Numbered from the stretch's first letter, positions 22,140-34,627 are shown. The stretch: DNA of 64,000 nucleotides from Flaveria trinervia (GCA_025506515.1 JACCIX010000949.1:59461-123460); one strand, 5' to 3'. A program made the numbers and translations. The notes: generated by a model from the sequence alone, not told the origin.

Positions 22140-23120
22140 ATCTCAACTTCCTGTCATAATCTCATCCGCCTTATCAATTGATGAGAAGAACAAGTTGCTC
22201 AATGTGCTAAAGGCACACAAACGAGCAATTGCATGGACAATCATGGACATCAAGGGAATCAATCCATCCTTTTGCACTCATAAAATATTGATGGAAGAGA
22301 ACTTCAAATCCATCATTCAACCTTAAAGACGTTTAAACCCGAGCATGCAAGAGGTGGTGAAGAAAGAAGTAATCAAACTGTTAGATGCCGGTTTGATTTA
22401 CCCTATTTCTGATTCGCCTTGGGTCAGTCCTGTCCAAGTTGTTCCAAAGAAAGGAGGAATGACTGTTGTAACTAACGAGAAGAATGAGCTTATCCTCACT
22501 CGTACGGTTACAGGATGGAGAGTTTGCATTGACTATCTCAAACTCAATGACGCCACAAGGAAAGATCACTTCCCTCTTCCTTTCATCGACCAAATGCTTG
22601 AGAGATTGTCTGGAAAAATGTTCTATTGTTTTCTGGATGGTTTCTCCGGTTATTTTAAATTCCTATTGCCCCCGAATATCAAGAAAAGACAACATTCACC
22701 TATCCATATGGCACATTTGCTTATCGGTGAATGCCCTTTGGCTTGTGTAATGCTCCGGCTACATTTCAAAGATGCATGGTAGCAATTTTTCATGACATGA
22801 TTGAACACTCAATGGAAGTTTTCATGGATGATTTCTCCATCTTTGGAAACTCATTTGAGCAATGTTGAAAACCTGGAAAAGATGCTGGTTAGATGTGAAG
22901 ACTCCAACCTTGTTTTAAATTTGGAAAAGTGCCACTTCATGGTTAAAGAAGGAATAGTGTTAGGACACAAAATCTCTCGAGCGGGGCTTGAAGTCGATCA
23001 AGCCAAAGTCGACACTATTTCTGAATTTTCGCATCCCACAACCGTGAAAGACATCAGAAGTTTCCTAGGACATGAGGATTCTATTGTCATTTCATTAAAG
23101 ATTTCTCAAAAATCGCTCGA
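22140..23120 (+). pseudogene. reverse transcriptase of B
   Basis: RT motifs occur in order across several frames: KKEVIKLLDAGLIYPISDS near 22360, SPVQVVPKKGG, WRVCIDYLKLNDATRKDHFPL, FCFLDGFSGY-type sequence near 22630, and the catalytic FMDD at 22821-22832 in EVFMDDFSIFGNSF. The downstream thumb part (EKCHFMV, GIVLGHKIS) is clear, followed by DIRSFLGH. A TAA near 22325 and shifts near 22690 and 22800 break the frame. Confidence 0.87.
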
Positions 23121-23530
23121 CCAATGACTCAACTCCTGGAGAAAGATGTGAAATTCGTATTTTCTGATGAATGCATTAGTGCATTCAAATTGCTTCAGGA
23201 GAGATTGGTAACTGCTACAATCATGGTTTCCCCAGATTGGACACTACCATTTGAGCTCATGTGCGATGCAAGCGATTTCGCGGTGGGAGCTGTATTAGGA
23301 CAGAGGAAAGACAAGCAATTTCACCCAATTCATTATGTGAGCAAAACCCTAAACAATGCCTAAGAAAACTACACTACCACCGAAAAAGAACTTCTTGCGG
23401 TAGTTTTCGCATTCGATAAATTCCACTCGTATCTCATCCTTTCAACGACAATTGTTTACACCGATCATCCAGCCCTTTGTTATTTGTTCAACAAACAAGA
23501 TGCAAAGCTAGATTGATCTGTTGGATTCTT
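23100..23530 (+). pseudogene. RNase H of B
   Basis: PMTQLLEKDVKFVFSDECI leads into the RNase H domain with FELMCDASDFAVGAVLGQR and IHYVSKTLNNA. A TAA at about 23361 interrupts before TTTEKELLAVVFAFDKF, and TDHPALCYLF follows. The catalytic Asp and Glu positions are visible. It removes the RNA strand during reverse transcription. Confidence 0.85.
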
Positions 23531-24963
23531 CTGCTTCAAGAATTTGTTATCGAAATTCGTGATAAGAAAGGAGTGGAAAATCTAGCGGCTGATCATCTCT
23601 CGCGTCTTGAGGATTCAAGTGCTTCACGAACTGTGGAAGCCAAAATAAACGACAATTTTCCTCATGAATTCCTTTTGCACATTCAATCCTCAATCGATGA
23701 ACACCCTTGGTTCGCCGATTTAGCGAATTACTTAGCAAGCGGAATCCTTCTCAAAGGAATGACTTATCAGCAAAACAAGAAGTTCTTTGCTGATATCAAA
23801 CATTACTATTGGGAGGATCCGTATCTATTCAGAATCGGTGCAGACCAACTCATTCGAAGATGCGTATACGGAAGTGAAGCAGAAAAATTCTAAGGCACTG
23901 TCATGAAGGACCCACAGGAGGACATCATGGAGCAACCTTAACAGCCAAGAAAGTATTCGACTCTGGATTCTACTGGCCCACAATCTTCAAAGATGCTCAT
24001 AACATGGTACGCACCTGTGATGCATGTCAAAGAGCAACCAATATCTCGACACGGGATGAGATGCCTAAAAACCATTCAAGTATGCGAGATATTTGATATA
24101 CGGGGTATTGATTTCATGGGGCCATTCCCGGTGTCATTTGCAATCGTTACATCTTGGTAGCAGTTGATTACGTCTCAAAATGGTTGAAGTTCAAGCCCTG
24201 CCTACTAATGATGCCAGGAACGTTGTGAAATTCCTTAAGAAACTATTTTCTCGTTTTGGTACCCCCAAAGCTCTGATTAGTGACCGAGGAACTCATTTCT
24301 GTAACAATCAGCTTGAAAGAGCAATGGCACATTATGGAGTTCACCATCGCTTTCAACTGCTTACCGTCCCCAAGCGAATGGGCAAGCCGAAGTCACTAAC
24401 CGAGGTATCAAACGAATCCTTGAGAAAACTGTAGGTCAAAATCATAAGGACTGGTCTATCAAGTTAGATGATGCATTATGGGCTTTTTGAACAGCCTATA
24501 AGACTCCCATCGGCACAACATCGTTTAAACTAGTTTATGGGAAGTCGTGTCATCTACCTGTAGAACTAGAGCATAAGGCCTTTTGGGCACTTAAAGCAGC
24601 AAAACTGGACCAAGACCTTGCAGGAAAGAATCGATTCCTACAAATTCACAATTGGAGGAATTGAGGGAACAAATGTACGAAAACGCTAGGGTTTACAAAG
24701 AAAAGACAAGGAAATTCCACGACGCTTGATTAAAGAGCACAAAACAATTTCATGTGGGAGAACGTGTCTTACTGTATAACTCTCGTTTACGTTTATTTCC
24801 CGGAAAACTGAAATCACGTTGGTCTGGACCTTATACGATCAAAAACGTGTTTTTGAATGGTGCCATTGAAATTTACAACCACACAGGTTTAAGTTTCAAA
24901 GTAAATGGTCATCGTTTGAAACCGTATAATATGGACCAACCAAGATCTCTTTGGAGGAATTAA
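23530..24963 (+). pseudogene. integrase of B
   Basis: After a tether segment (GVENLAADHLSRLE) the zinc-binding domain appears as HGATLTAKKVFDSGFYWPTI-type sequence near 23930 with CDACQRA near 24015. Catalytic residues follow across frames: Asp in GIDFMGPFP near 24108, Asp in SDRGTHF near 24280, and Glu in QAEVTNRGIKRILEKT near 24385, the last after a frameshift. The C-terminal domain ends with WSGPYTIKNVF and VNGHRLKPYN. Three or more breaks are present. Confidence 0.86.
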
Positions 24964-24999
24964 ACCTCCACCCCAACGAAAACTAAGTGTATGGAAGGG

Positions 25000-25321
25000 T
25001 CATGCCGAAGACCCGAAACTTAAACGCGGCACCTGTACATACATTTTTTTTTCATTTTTTAGAAATTTTTTAGGACTTCACAAGCATAAGCATGGGGCCG
25101 TGCCCCATCAAGCACGTCCCCGTGTCTCTGACAAATTCTTTCCACGATCTCCGCTGACGACTCTGGAACGTTGTAGGTCGAATTTAAGACGAATTTTGAC
25201 AAGCACGGGGTCGTGCCTAGCCAAGCACGCCCCCGTGTTCACTTTCCACGACCTGTGTAAAAATACCACACTTGTTCCATTCTTTCATCACACCCATTCC
25301 TGCTTAAAAACGTCTGAAAAA
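25000..25321. repeat. post-pol spacer of B with GC palindromes
   Basis: This segment carries copies of the LTR palindromes (GGGGCCGTGCCCC and relatives) at about 25090-25130 and 25200-25240. They sit directly upstream of the small open frame at 25322. An apparent longer frame from 25100 is only the palindromes read through. Confidence 0.6.
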
Positions 25322-25612
25322 ATGAAAGAATCAAGTCACGGAAGCTCAAACTGGAATCCTGCGAAGAAACCGCGTTCTGAAACGCGAGAACCTACGACTC
25401 AAGAATATTTCTTCAAGATGCATGAACTAATCAAGCAACTGACTGAAATGAACCTCGTTGCTTCCCAACGCTTAACTGAACTAATCCAAAAAGTTCAACA
25501 GATGAGCGAGGAACTCATTTCCATTAACCAGCAGCTCGCGGAATTGAGCAACCGCACTTCTCACTACCCCATGCCAAACCTCCCACATGAAATGTGTGGA
25601 GGTTTCTTTTAG
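25322..25612 (+). CDS. small coiled-coil ORF after pol in B
   Basis: A frame of 96 codons begins with ATG at 25322 and ends at 25612. The N-terminal third is Ser/Lys/Glu-rich and polar. Residues about 30-80 have heptad-like Leu/Ile spacing (MHELIKQLTEMNL, LTELIQKVQQM), suggesting a coiled coil. It follows the palindrome-rich spacer and is intact. I do not recognise it. Small helical ORFs after pol occur in Athila-like elements, but no function is known to me. It could also be a remnant of a longer gene. Confidence 0.45.
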   Translation: MKESSHGSSNWNPAKKPRSETREPTTQEYFFKMHELIKQLTEMNLVASQRLTELIQKVQQMSEELISINQQLAELSNRTSHYPMPNLPHEMCGGFF

Positions 25613-26767
25613 AAACATTCCGTGATGTGTTAAGTGCGCTGTTGCGCGTTAAAGAGTCTGGTTTTGCTATTTAAGATTCTCAGCTTTAAACGTATCGTAT
25701 AACTGTAGGATTCTAGGGAATGTAATTTTCAATTTGGCTTGTGTTATTTAACTATAAGACTATTTTTGTATCTTTTCTGATGATCTGGAAGTGATAAAAC
25801 TTAACCGGGAAAACTACACAACGCGCGAAACTGAAAAACGGAACAACAAAAGACTGAAACCAAACTTTTAGATGAACACGCCCCGTGTTCTAAGGGGCAC
25901 GCCCCCGTGTTCGACAAGAATTGACACCACCTGCCAATTTTCAGCCTTTTGTCCTTTTCCATTCAATGTTGCATGATAAAAACCGAGCTAATGTGCCTGC
26001 AAAGTAGTATCCACTTTCAATTCTATCTTCTTTTCCATTTTTCTTTCATTTGTTCAAGTGTTCTTGCAAGAGTATTTAGCCAAGAGGTTAGCATACTAAT
26101 TCCTTTGATTATGAAAGTCATTTACATGTAGTTAGGTGATTAGGTCTCTAAACAACCAAAATCCTAGCAATTATGTGTAAACACTTGTTCTTAAACGTGT
26201 TATGGAATGTTGAATGCTTTTAACCTACTTGTTCATGTTTATTCTTGTAGTAGATTAGTGTTAATTAGTGTGCTTAGTTAGATATTAGTATGTTTAGTTC
26301 GTTAGTTAGTTGTTTTCTTTTATTATTAACATGACTATTTTCATAACTCGTGGTGAAACCTTTGTTAATCATATTCAAGTTACAAGAATTCTCAAGTGAT
26401 GTAAAACAATATATATTTTTAGTATCTTGAATTATTAGCAAATGATTAAAATGTTCAACGTATGATCTTTGATTTTTGAAGCGAGAAAATGTTAAACCCA
26501 TGCTTAATTAACGATTTACAAACAAAACCACGATTGCTCGAATCAAGATTTCATGCCCAAACATGTTAACCGCACCCCCACATTGTATAAAGCGCACCCC
26601 CATGTTAAAAAAATTTTTTTTCCTTGGATGATAAATTCTTAACTATTTTTGAACATGAATTAAATCATTATGGTGTTATGTCTTGAAAAACATAAGATTT
26701 TCACTAACATCATGGGACTGCTTAAGAAATTTGTTTTGTATAGATTAATTTATTTTTAAATTTCAGG
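25613..26767. other. non-coding post-pol region of B
   Basis: AT-rich sequence without a convincing frame. One further pair of GC palindromes lies at 25880-25915. Nothing else is recognised. Confidence 0.5.
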
Positions 26768-27850
26768 ATCATGGAGCATCACTACTTACATTTTGGAGGG
26801 AGCCGCGAGAGCAGGTGTCATGATAGACTTCAAAGATTGCTACAAAGGGTCGAAAGATCCCACTTACAAGCAGATGAAGAAACACTAGCGGTAGTCGGGC
26901 AACTAGAAAGATACAATAATTTATTAAGTGTCCAGTGGAAACGTCTATTTTCACAAAATAGACCTTCCATTATGACCTGACTCTTGAATTTTTAGCATCT
27001 TTTAAATTTAGCATGAAAGACTCTGATCCTTGGGATGAAAATGCAGTTTCATTCAGACTAGCTGGAATTGGCATAAGACATCCATTGCCTTGTTCGGTGT
27101 TTATCTTGGAATATACACGAACAAGAAATGGAGGAGGAGGCTATATCTGGAATGCCGGCGTATCATACCTTCCCGGACGAGGAAAGTAGAGACGACGAAA
27201 GTGGTGCAATGAGGAAAGCATTTTGGGAGCGGATTGGAACCGGAGGATTCAACTCGAGCAAAACAAAAAGCAGTGAGATACGAGACCCGCTGCTGCGATA
27301 CATTCATCGGTTACTCAGCCATTCCATAACAGCGCGTGGTCAAAGCAGGGAGTTGTTAATTTGAGGGACTTGTTTATTTTATATTGTATGGTTAATCAGT
27401 TGCCATGTAATATTGGGTATTTGTTTTGTAATCTTTTTGCCAGGAACGCGATTGCAGGTGCTCCAACACCCATGTTTAGAGGAAGCTGGATTTTGAACCT
27501 GTATGAAAGCTATGGTTATAACACTGAAGGAACTGAAGGAGTGATGCCAGGACTGTTGGACTTGAGCATCTGTACAAGTATGTACATGGTGATAAGTTTA
27601 CCAAATGGGTAGCCGAGGTTCATGGATAAGAAGGGACAAATCTGGGATCTGGCGGATCCCGAAGAAATTATCATGGACCTCGACATGCCGATACAGCCGG
27701 AAGGAGCCAGAGCTGGATCTTCAAGTTCACGAACAAGGAATTTCCAACCATGTTAGACCTTTATGAGTCAATCCAAACCACCAAAACCCATGCAAGGCGA
27801 TCATTTGAATATGCCCAACGAGCCTTCAATTGAGCCGAAAATCTGAATTC
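26768..27850 (+). pseudogene. Athila-type post-pol ORF remnant in B
   Basis: Broken frames encode pieces of a protein often found after pol or in this position in Athila-like elements. Most telling is LEFLASFKFSMKDSDPWDENAVSFRLAG around 26975-27060, matching the pattern of a hydrophobic stretch, then VSFRLGG, in that family. Later pieces (27121-27360 and 27361-27612) are open but in changing frames. It is sometimes called env-like; I see no membrane segment that would support that. Many stops make it non-functional. Confidence 0.45.
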
Positions 27851-29764
27851 CCGAGTCGATGACTTGAGCAGAGATGTCACGTACATCAGAAACCGAATAT
27901 ATCACGAGTGGGGGGATTCCCACCACAAAGCCCTTGAAAACCGTATCATTTTCGGGGCCCCGACACAGTTGTTTTGTGCCAATCTATCTTTTAATTTATG
28001 TCATTTTGTTTTTATTCTGTGTGCTTAGGATTTTAATGCTTTCAATAAATTGGTGACATTTCAGGTGATACTTAGGATTCTAACAACGCGAGGGCAACCA
28101 AACACAAGTGAAAACTTAATCATTTTTAGGGGAGTTACTTCGTTACCCTTTCTCGATCATGAATATTTTAATCACATTGAGGACAATGTGAATTTTAAGT
28201 GTGGGGATGGGAGTAATGCATTTGACTTTGCTAAAGAGGTCCAAATTAAAATTTTTAGGAAAAGATCACTTATCCAAATAATTTTTGTGACAAGAAACCA
28301 AAAATTTAATATAATTTTTGATAAACCAAATTATAAATATACGTTTTCGGGAAATAAGAAGTAAATCCATGACGTCCAAATAAAAATTGAAAATGTTTTT
28401 TTGTGATATCCTTAAAAGCAATAATCTAGTAAAATATTTAATCATGTAAAATGAAACACTTTTACCCAATTCCATCCGTATGTGAGTTTATTTTTGAGAT
28501 TTAAACAAGTTTTTGCAAGTTGCAATTCTACTTTCATTTTGGATTTAATTGGGGTGCCATATGATACGTGTGATTAGAACTTGTTTTGCGTATACATTTC
28601 AAGACCTTAATTAGTATTTGTTGCATAAAAATGAGTTAGGCACTAGGAAACCTTAACCATTCAAGCCCCAACCATTGTCTTTCAATCACCCGAGTCACCA
28701 AGTCATTTAACCAAAGCTTTCAACAAAACCCGTTTTCGTTAAAGACACTTTTTTGGCTTATGACTAAAAAAATAAGAAATTTTGGTCTTTTACCGGCAGA
28801 CCTTAAAGAACTGGAATGCATTCTTTTGATTTCAATTTGCTTTGTTGCCTTCATCACGCAAAACCAGGACGTCCCCGGAAATCCGCGAACAAATTTTCAA
28901 TCTCACGTTTAATGCAAGAAAGAAATGGCGAAAAAGGAACAAGTTCCGCCATTTTGTGGGATTTCAAAAAGTGCTATAAAGAGACGGGCGAAAAGATATG
29001 AAAGATGCCCGAATTGTGGAAATTGGTCCCATAATGGAAAATGCAAAAAGAATCAAACTGAATCTCAATACGAATACACATAATTAATCCGACTGGGTGC
29101 TATTAGGCTTCAAGCCGAACGATCGTTGAGAAAGGATAGTTTTGTGTATCTTCGGGTAAAAGATGAAGTACGATTCTTGAAAGAAAAATACGATCTTGAC
29201 AATCTGACCTTAAACGAGTCCTAAGGTAGCATATCCCTTCTAGCTTGAAGTATTGTATAGGGAACCTTTATTGCTTTCCTTGTAGTTATGTTAGAAAAAT
29301 AAGCCAAGACCATCGTCTTTAGCAATTAGCCACTCTTTCCAATATTCGATACCCGAGCCCGAGCCAAGTTACAACCCATCAAAGACCTAATGATTTATGC
29401 AAATAAATATCTAAGCAGGTGGAGATTTGATCCCTTAACAAGCATATGATTTCACACGTATTCATACTAGGCAATTGAGTGTATTAGTCATACTTAATCT
29501 TGATTATGACTCCACATATTTAGCCGAGTGTGAGTGCATCTTGTGAGAAGTGTGGACTTTTACATCATAATAATCTTTAATGACCAACCTATTGCTTGCT
29601 AGGATATCATTTTACATGTGCTTAGAATATTTATATTTGGATAGTATTTACTTGCATACTTCTCGAAAGACATGTTTATAATTTGATGTATTTGGTTTTT
29701 GGTGGAATTGTCATTTTAAGTGATTTTTGCTTGAGGACAAGCAAAGTTCAAGTGTGGGAATGTT
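27851..29764. other. 3' untranslated part of B
   Basis: About 1.9 kb of AT-rich sequence with no supported gene; short open stretches at 28050-28364 and 28816-29001 have no recognisable motif. It ends in a purine-rich GTGTGGGAATG just before the right LTR, the likely polypurine tract. Confidence 0.55.
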
Positions 29765-31391
29765 TGATGTGCTCCAAATTATACATAAAAATCCTATCAA
29801 AAGCACATCATTATTCCTTAATATCTTCCTTAAAATGATGAATTGTACTTAAAAGTGTTATATTGTGTTTTCAGGTGTTTAAAAGGGCAAGATGGACAAA
29901 AGGAGCATATTTAACAAGAAATTGAAGCAATCCGAGCTTTGGACTCGCAGCATGGGGCCGTGCCTCATTAAGCACGCCCCCATGCCTTGCCCGAAACACA
30001 CCCCCGTGCTAAATTAACACACTCCCGTGCTTGGACATCTGACATGACAAAAAGTACTGTCCCCTAAAAGTAAACACGGGGCCGTACCCCATTTAGCACG
30101 GGGCCGTGCCCGACATAACCTGCAAGTACCAGCCGACCAACTTTCGTAAGCATTGTACTAGCACAGGGCCATGTCTTTTAGGCACGAGGCCGTGCTTAAA
30201 CACTCCAGAAAGCCTATAAATAGAATCCTAAGCTCACCATTTTGGTAAGCTTTGGGGGAGAATTGCTCTGCTGAATTCTCTCGGGAATCAAGACTTCAAG
30301 GTCATTCGAGGCTCGGAGGTGCATACAACTCTTGGAAGAAGCTTGGGATCACCTAAACTTCATCCATTGTGGATTATCGGTTTGATTGTTCCATTTCACC
30401 GATGATCACTTATCTATCTTCTTTGTTATCCGTTGTTGTTAAAGCACATCATGAGCTAAACTCTATTTATCATCCTAATCGGATGAAACTTATGTAATTT
30501 GTGATGAACTAATGGTGTGATAAGTATTATGTCAATGTTATGGTGGTCTTGGAAAACTATTGATGGGTAGCATCTACATTTGAACGAGAAGTTATAACTT
30601 TATGGTTTGTGATTGTAATTGTCATACAAGGTTGAAAACCGTATGATTAACTTTCATTCGCGAAACCGGTCTTAATAATAAATCCATGGCTAATGAACTA
30701 GAAATGGTTATTAGAAATCATATCACTTTAACTTTCTGATCATTTGCGGGTTCCCTTTTATTAGTTCGGAAACTTCAGTAATTGTACGGTTTTCTAAAAT
30801 TAATGGTATGTTAGGAAGGAACCTGATCAACTCTCTTTTTAACATTAAATTATGTTTTCAGAAATCGTATGTCAAATAGGACACAAAAGATTTACCTACA
30901 TTACTAGGGCTTTGATCTGAGCAGTAAAATCAGCCTGACAGGATCAAGTCACTAGGCAGCAGGATAGTCGAGAAATCGCGCCGGCTCATCTTTATAAACA
31001 TTAACATAATCACATCACCTCACCAATTCATCACAATTACATAAGAGGATTCTAATTAGGATGATAACTTTTATTCCCTGATTTAAAATCCAAACGCTTC
31101 AATTCTTATTTTACTTTCTTTTTATTACTGTTTACTTTTTAAACCCTAAAAAAATCTTTCCAATACAAAATATCGATTTCTTTAACAAAAACCAAATCTT
31201 ATAGTCAAACATCAAGTTTGTTGAGTAGGCTAGGTGTGTCCACGGATTGATACTCGGTTCTTATAACACTATATTACCACACGACAGGTACACTGCCTTT
31301 TGTGTGTGTGGTTTAGTATTAGTAACAACCAATTAAAACTGAATCTGTGCAATAAATCTTTATCAATATATATACTATCCGCAGACCATCA
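29765..31391 (+). repeat. 3' LTR of element B
   Basis: It matches the left LTR from TGATGTGCTCC to GCAGACCATCA, with scattered substitutions and one roughly 50-base deletion inside the palindrome cluster (29949-30197). Its TATA box is at 30215-30221. Confidence 0.92.
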
Positions 31392-33180
31392 GTGGTCCAT
31401 CAACCCCAAGCACAACATATGTGTTCATTTTGATACCACTACTCGGAATGGTGCCGAGTTTGCGGGGATTATCGCATTCCTTAAGAGATCCAGGATCTAC
31501 AGGGCTATATCCATACCGTGCACTCCCTATAGGTCTATTCAGCAGGCCTTCTGGGAGGGGGCTTCGGTTGATCCTGCACATGAGCCCTACAACACCGTAG
31601 TATGATTTTGGGTCAGGCTATCGAGTGACACCTGAGGATATACGACGTGTATTTGCTTTAGGTGATGATACTGATCACCCTACTAGACTTCACCCTCTGA
31701 CAGTGAGAGGGTTCTTCCTAAGGGTTCTTCAACAAGAGCCACTTGTGTCCCTAGTACAAGTACTTAGCACATGTCATACATAAGTGCTTGGCTTTGCTAA
31801 GGGGTGGGTTTGATGATCTTTCTGACCTGATTTAAAATTCCTGCATGGCACTAGTTCTGAACCACCTTTTCAGCTTCTCGAGCATGATTTCTCTTATCTG
31901 ATAGAGAATCTGGAGGATAAGGGTAAGAGGGTTTTTGCATGTACCCTAGGTTTCTCCAAATGATTATTGATGAGAAGTTACCCTTTCTGCCCAAGGAGAG
32001 CCACGATGCTGTGGCGTTGGAGATTATGGATAATACGACCTTGGCCGCATGAAGGTCTACAGGGGGAAGCAAGTCAAGCTCCCTGTGAAGAGACTCTTCG
32101 GGCATCTGGCCAAGGTTGATTATGTGGCGCCAGGAAGGCGAAAGTGGCACCATGAGGAGAGTGACTAAGATGTTGAGCAAATTGCTCTTCCATCTGATGA
32201 TTCCGCCGATGACGGTGACTTTGACGGAGACTCTGGGCCAGCTCCTACTAGTAGCCCCATTACTCATGTTACTTCTCCACCTCCTACTGATGCCACTACT
32301 ACCAGCTTTCACCAGGACTTTTGTCCTCCAGATGAAAAGGCAGAGAGTGATGAAGAGCCTCTCACGAGGACTGTAGGCAGCCGAATGGTTGCCATAGAGA
32401 GAGGTTTGAGGGCGGTTGGTGGACGCCCAGGGGAGTCTGGGGATGCTACTGCTGAGTTAGATCCCACATATGCCCCGGTCCTGCCCAGCAGCCAAGGGGG
32501 AGCCTCTGTGCCTAGAGTCTCAAGGAAGAAGAGGATGGCACAACCTCACAGTAAGAAGGGGAAGCGACTAAAGTTTACCTTGACCTCTTCTACCACCACA
32601 ACCATTACCTTAGCCACACCCACCACCACTACCACCACCACTGCTACCACATCACTACCTCCACTACCACCATTCCACCCACCACCACTACCACCTCATA
32701 CACCACTACGACACCCACTCCACCAGTTACCCACTTCCCATCCACCACCCCTACAGCTCATCCACAACCATCCTCTTCTATACCACTCCCAATCTTCTCT
32801 ACATCCACTACCACGACCACTATTCACGGAGCAGGGACCTCATCACAGGTCCCATCTGTTTTTGGATCCTCTTACCCATCTGTCGGGTTAGAGGAGCAGC
32901 TGGCTAACCTTAACCGGTTAGTGCTGAAGTTGCTGGCGACGGATGAATAGAGAGCCTCTCAGCTTAATCAGCTGATGGAGCTCAATGTTTCCCAATCCCA
33001 GAGGATCGAGGCTTAGAGCCAACAGATTGAGGAGCTGCATGAGACACATGCCTCATCCATTCAGAGGATTAAGGCTCAGAGCTAGGAGATCACGAAGCTG
33101 AGAGAGATGCATACATCCTCAGTACAAAGGATACAAGATTTAGAGGCCCAGAACAAGAAGCTCATGCTAAGACTGAAGGG
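31392..33180 (+). pseudogene. extra gene of element C (resumes after B)
   Basis: This is the continuation of the frame opened by the ATG at 17752 and interrupted by B. It starts with an AEFAGIIAFLKRSRIYRAIS stretch and QQAFWEG, matching the FL..S.YYTALTINPTIY...FW pattern in D. Later, across shifts, MYPRFLQMIIDEKLP is readable near 31939, the same signature as in D and F. A Ser/Thr/Pro-rich spacer with long Thr and Pro runs follows (32190-32880), then a Gln/Leu-rich coiled coil with TAG stops (32890-33180). It is heavily broken. The function is unknown; domain order equals D's extra gene. Confidence 0.62.
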
Positions 33181-33667
33181 ATCCAAAGATGAGCCATCAA
33201 TGAAGGATAGTTTGATAGACTTCTCCTCACTATAGATTTCGCTCAATGTAGTGTAGTTGATGAGCTTCCTTTTGATCTCCTTGAATTCTTCCAAGCTTGG
33301 AGGCTTTGATGATTAAGAGGATGACTTGGGTGGTTGATCTGTAGATGATGGTTGGGTTCTAGGAAGTGTTTTGGGTTTTAGGATAGGTCGAAGTGGTGGT
33401 TGTTGTGATGCAATGCGTGAGGATGAAGGTATGGTTGATGGAGTAGGTTCAGGGTGTATGGTTAAGTGGTTCATTCTGTTTCGATGGAGAGAGGGAAGGG
33501 TGTTGGGACTGGTTAAGGTTAAGGTTGGGATCCAGATTTGGTGGTCATCCTCTATATACTTTGATATACCTCCTTCCTTCTTCCTGTGTGAATGTTAGCC
33601 TTGATATCACTCACATGTCGTTGCAAGGTCTTCTCTAACATGGGACCAACCTGTCTACCAGAGAAGC
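33181..33667 (-). pseudogene. inverted extra-gene fragment K
   Basis: On the minus strand this segment encodes a piece homologous to the end of D's extra gene. SFSGRQVGPML near 33640 corresponds to GFSGR in D (41820). A Pro-rich stretch follows, then EEFKEIKRKLINYTTLSEI and LSFIDGSS near 33190-33290, corresponding to D at 42170-42280. It abuts the plus-strand coiled coil of C head to head near 33181. It lies directly left of F's LTR start. The origin (inversion or separate insertion) is not resolved. Confidence 0.62.
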
Positions 33668-33775
33668 TGTTAGATCTAGGAATAATAGGTCTAGATCATT
33701 TTGTATAGGCTTAGAACTTTAATCAATACATGTAATAAATATTTGTAATTATTAATCTTATGTATGCATTATTAT
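33668..33775 (+). repeat. 5' LTR of F, first part
   Basis: It starts TGTTAGATCTAGG. The right 5 bases, ATTAT, are duplicated at 43888-43892 on the other side of D, so the LTR continues there. Confidence 0.65.
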
Positions 33776-34625
33776 AGGATCAAGAAGAAGGCTAATGCAA
33801 CCAAAACTATAGCACTTAAGTTATTTTGGTGCTGCATGCAAAGGCTTTCGAAGCTTTTCATGGAACTTCCGAAGGTTGTAGAGTTCTTCCGAAGACAAAG
33901 GAAAAATCCAACTTCTGAAGACAGAACTCTACTTCCGAAGACAAATGCATACTTCCGAAGTTCAAGACTTAGAAGAATAAAGTAAAGACCACTTCCAAAG
34001 TATGATGAACAGAAGAAGTCTCCAAGTCTTGGAAGAAGCAGCCTCTTCCGAAGTATAAAGTGGCTTCGGAAGTACTAACTCTTCCGAAGCCATTTAACCT
34101 TCGGAAGACACTGCTATAACCAGTGGACACAAGTATGGTCTTTGATACTCCGCTGCAGACTTCTGATACAGCATGGCTTCTTCCTAAAGAACTATGTTGT
34201 TGACCATACTTTATTCCACTATTTACCTTTTCATGATAGTACAGTTGCCATCTTTAGTTGGTGACAAAAGGTAAGTCAAGGACATGTCCTGACTACCAAA
34301 TCTCAGATAAGACTTTATCTAAGATACCTTAACTATAGTCTTGTAGTATAGGATTTAGCTAAAGGATCTCGGCTTGTATCAATGTATATCCGGCTATAGA
34401 TAGTATTATATATAGGTTCTCCTTGTAACTCATAAAATCATCTGGTTGTAAAAGTCTTTGTATCTTGAGTTGAGAATCAATATATAAAAGTATCTTGAAA
34501 TTATCTTTCTGTGTTCTTAGTTACTTTTCATATTGTGATCAACTCTTATTGATTCTTACCCGAGTGTGATTCTAGGTGAGTTTGAGAGAAAACCTTATGT
34601 TTAAGTGACAAACACCGATCCTGCA
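33776..34625 (+). repeat. 5' LTR of D
   Basis: It matches the right copy except for the lost first bases. It holds about eight copies of CTTCCGAAG or CTTCGGAAG at 33840-34110 and a TATATATA box at 34407-34414. Confidence 0.9.
33840..34110. repeat. CTTCCGAAG palindrome array, 5' LTR of D
   Basis: Six exact CTTCCGAAG and two CTTCGGAAG copies, plus degenerate ones, are spaced irregularly. The same array occurs at 43100-43375 and, in looser form, at 38495-38765. Confidence 0.8.
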
Positions 34626-34627
34626 AT

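Larger units (their letters stand above)
17768..31391 (+). mobile_element. Gypsy element B (Athila-like)
   Basis: A complete Ty3/Gypsy element with LTRs at 17768-19442 and 29765-31391, a TGGCGCC-type primer-binding site, gag, protease, RT, RNase H, integrase and a long post-pol region. The order with integrase after RNase H defines Gypsy. The gag and protease sequences (ITTRSGK, DLGASINLMP, ILGRPFLATARALIDV) are Athila-type. Flanking 5-base sequences are GTTGT (17763-17767) and GTGGT (31392-31396), a one-mismatch target duplication. It sits inside the start of C's extra gene. Coding is broken in every module. Confidence 0.9.

Noticed and set aside
31851..32312. Minus-strand open frame of 153 codons
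   Set aside because: Lies opposite C's extra gene, where the plus strand carries the MYPRFLQ motif; no family pattern on the minus strand.
32385..32891. Thr/Pro-rich open frame taken as a separate structural protein
   Set aside because: It is the low-complexity spacer of C's extra gene; the His/Pro-rich end is a frameshifted read of an ACC repeat.
33840..34110. CTTCCGAAG array as heat-shock elements
   Set aside because: Heat-shock elements need GAA and TTC blocks with two bases between them; here only one base separates TTC and GAA.
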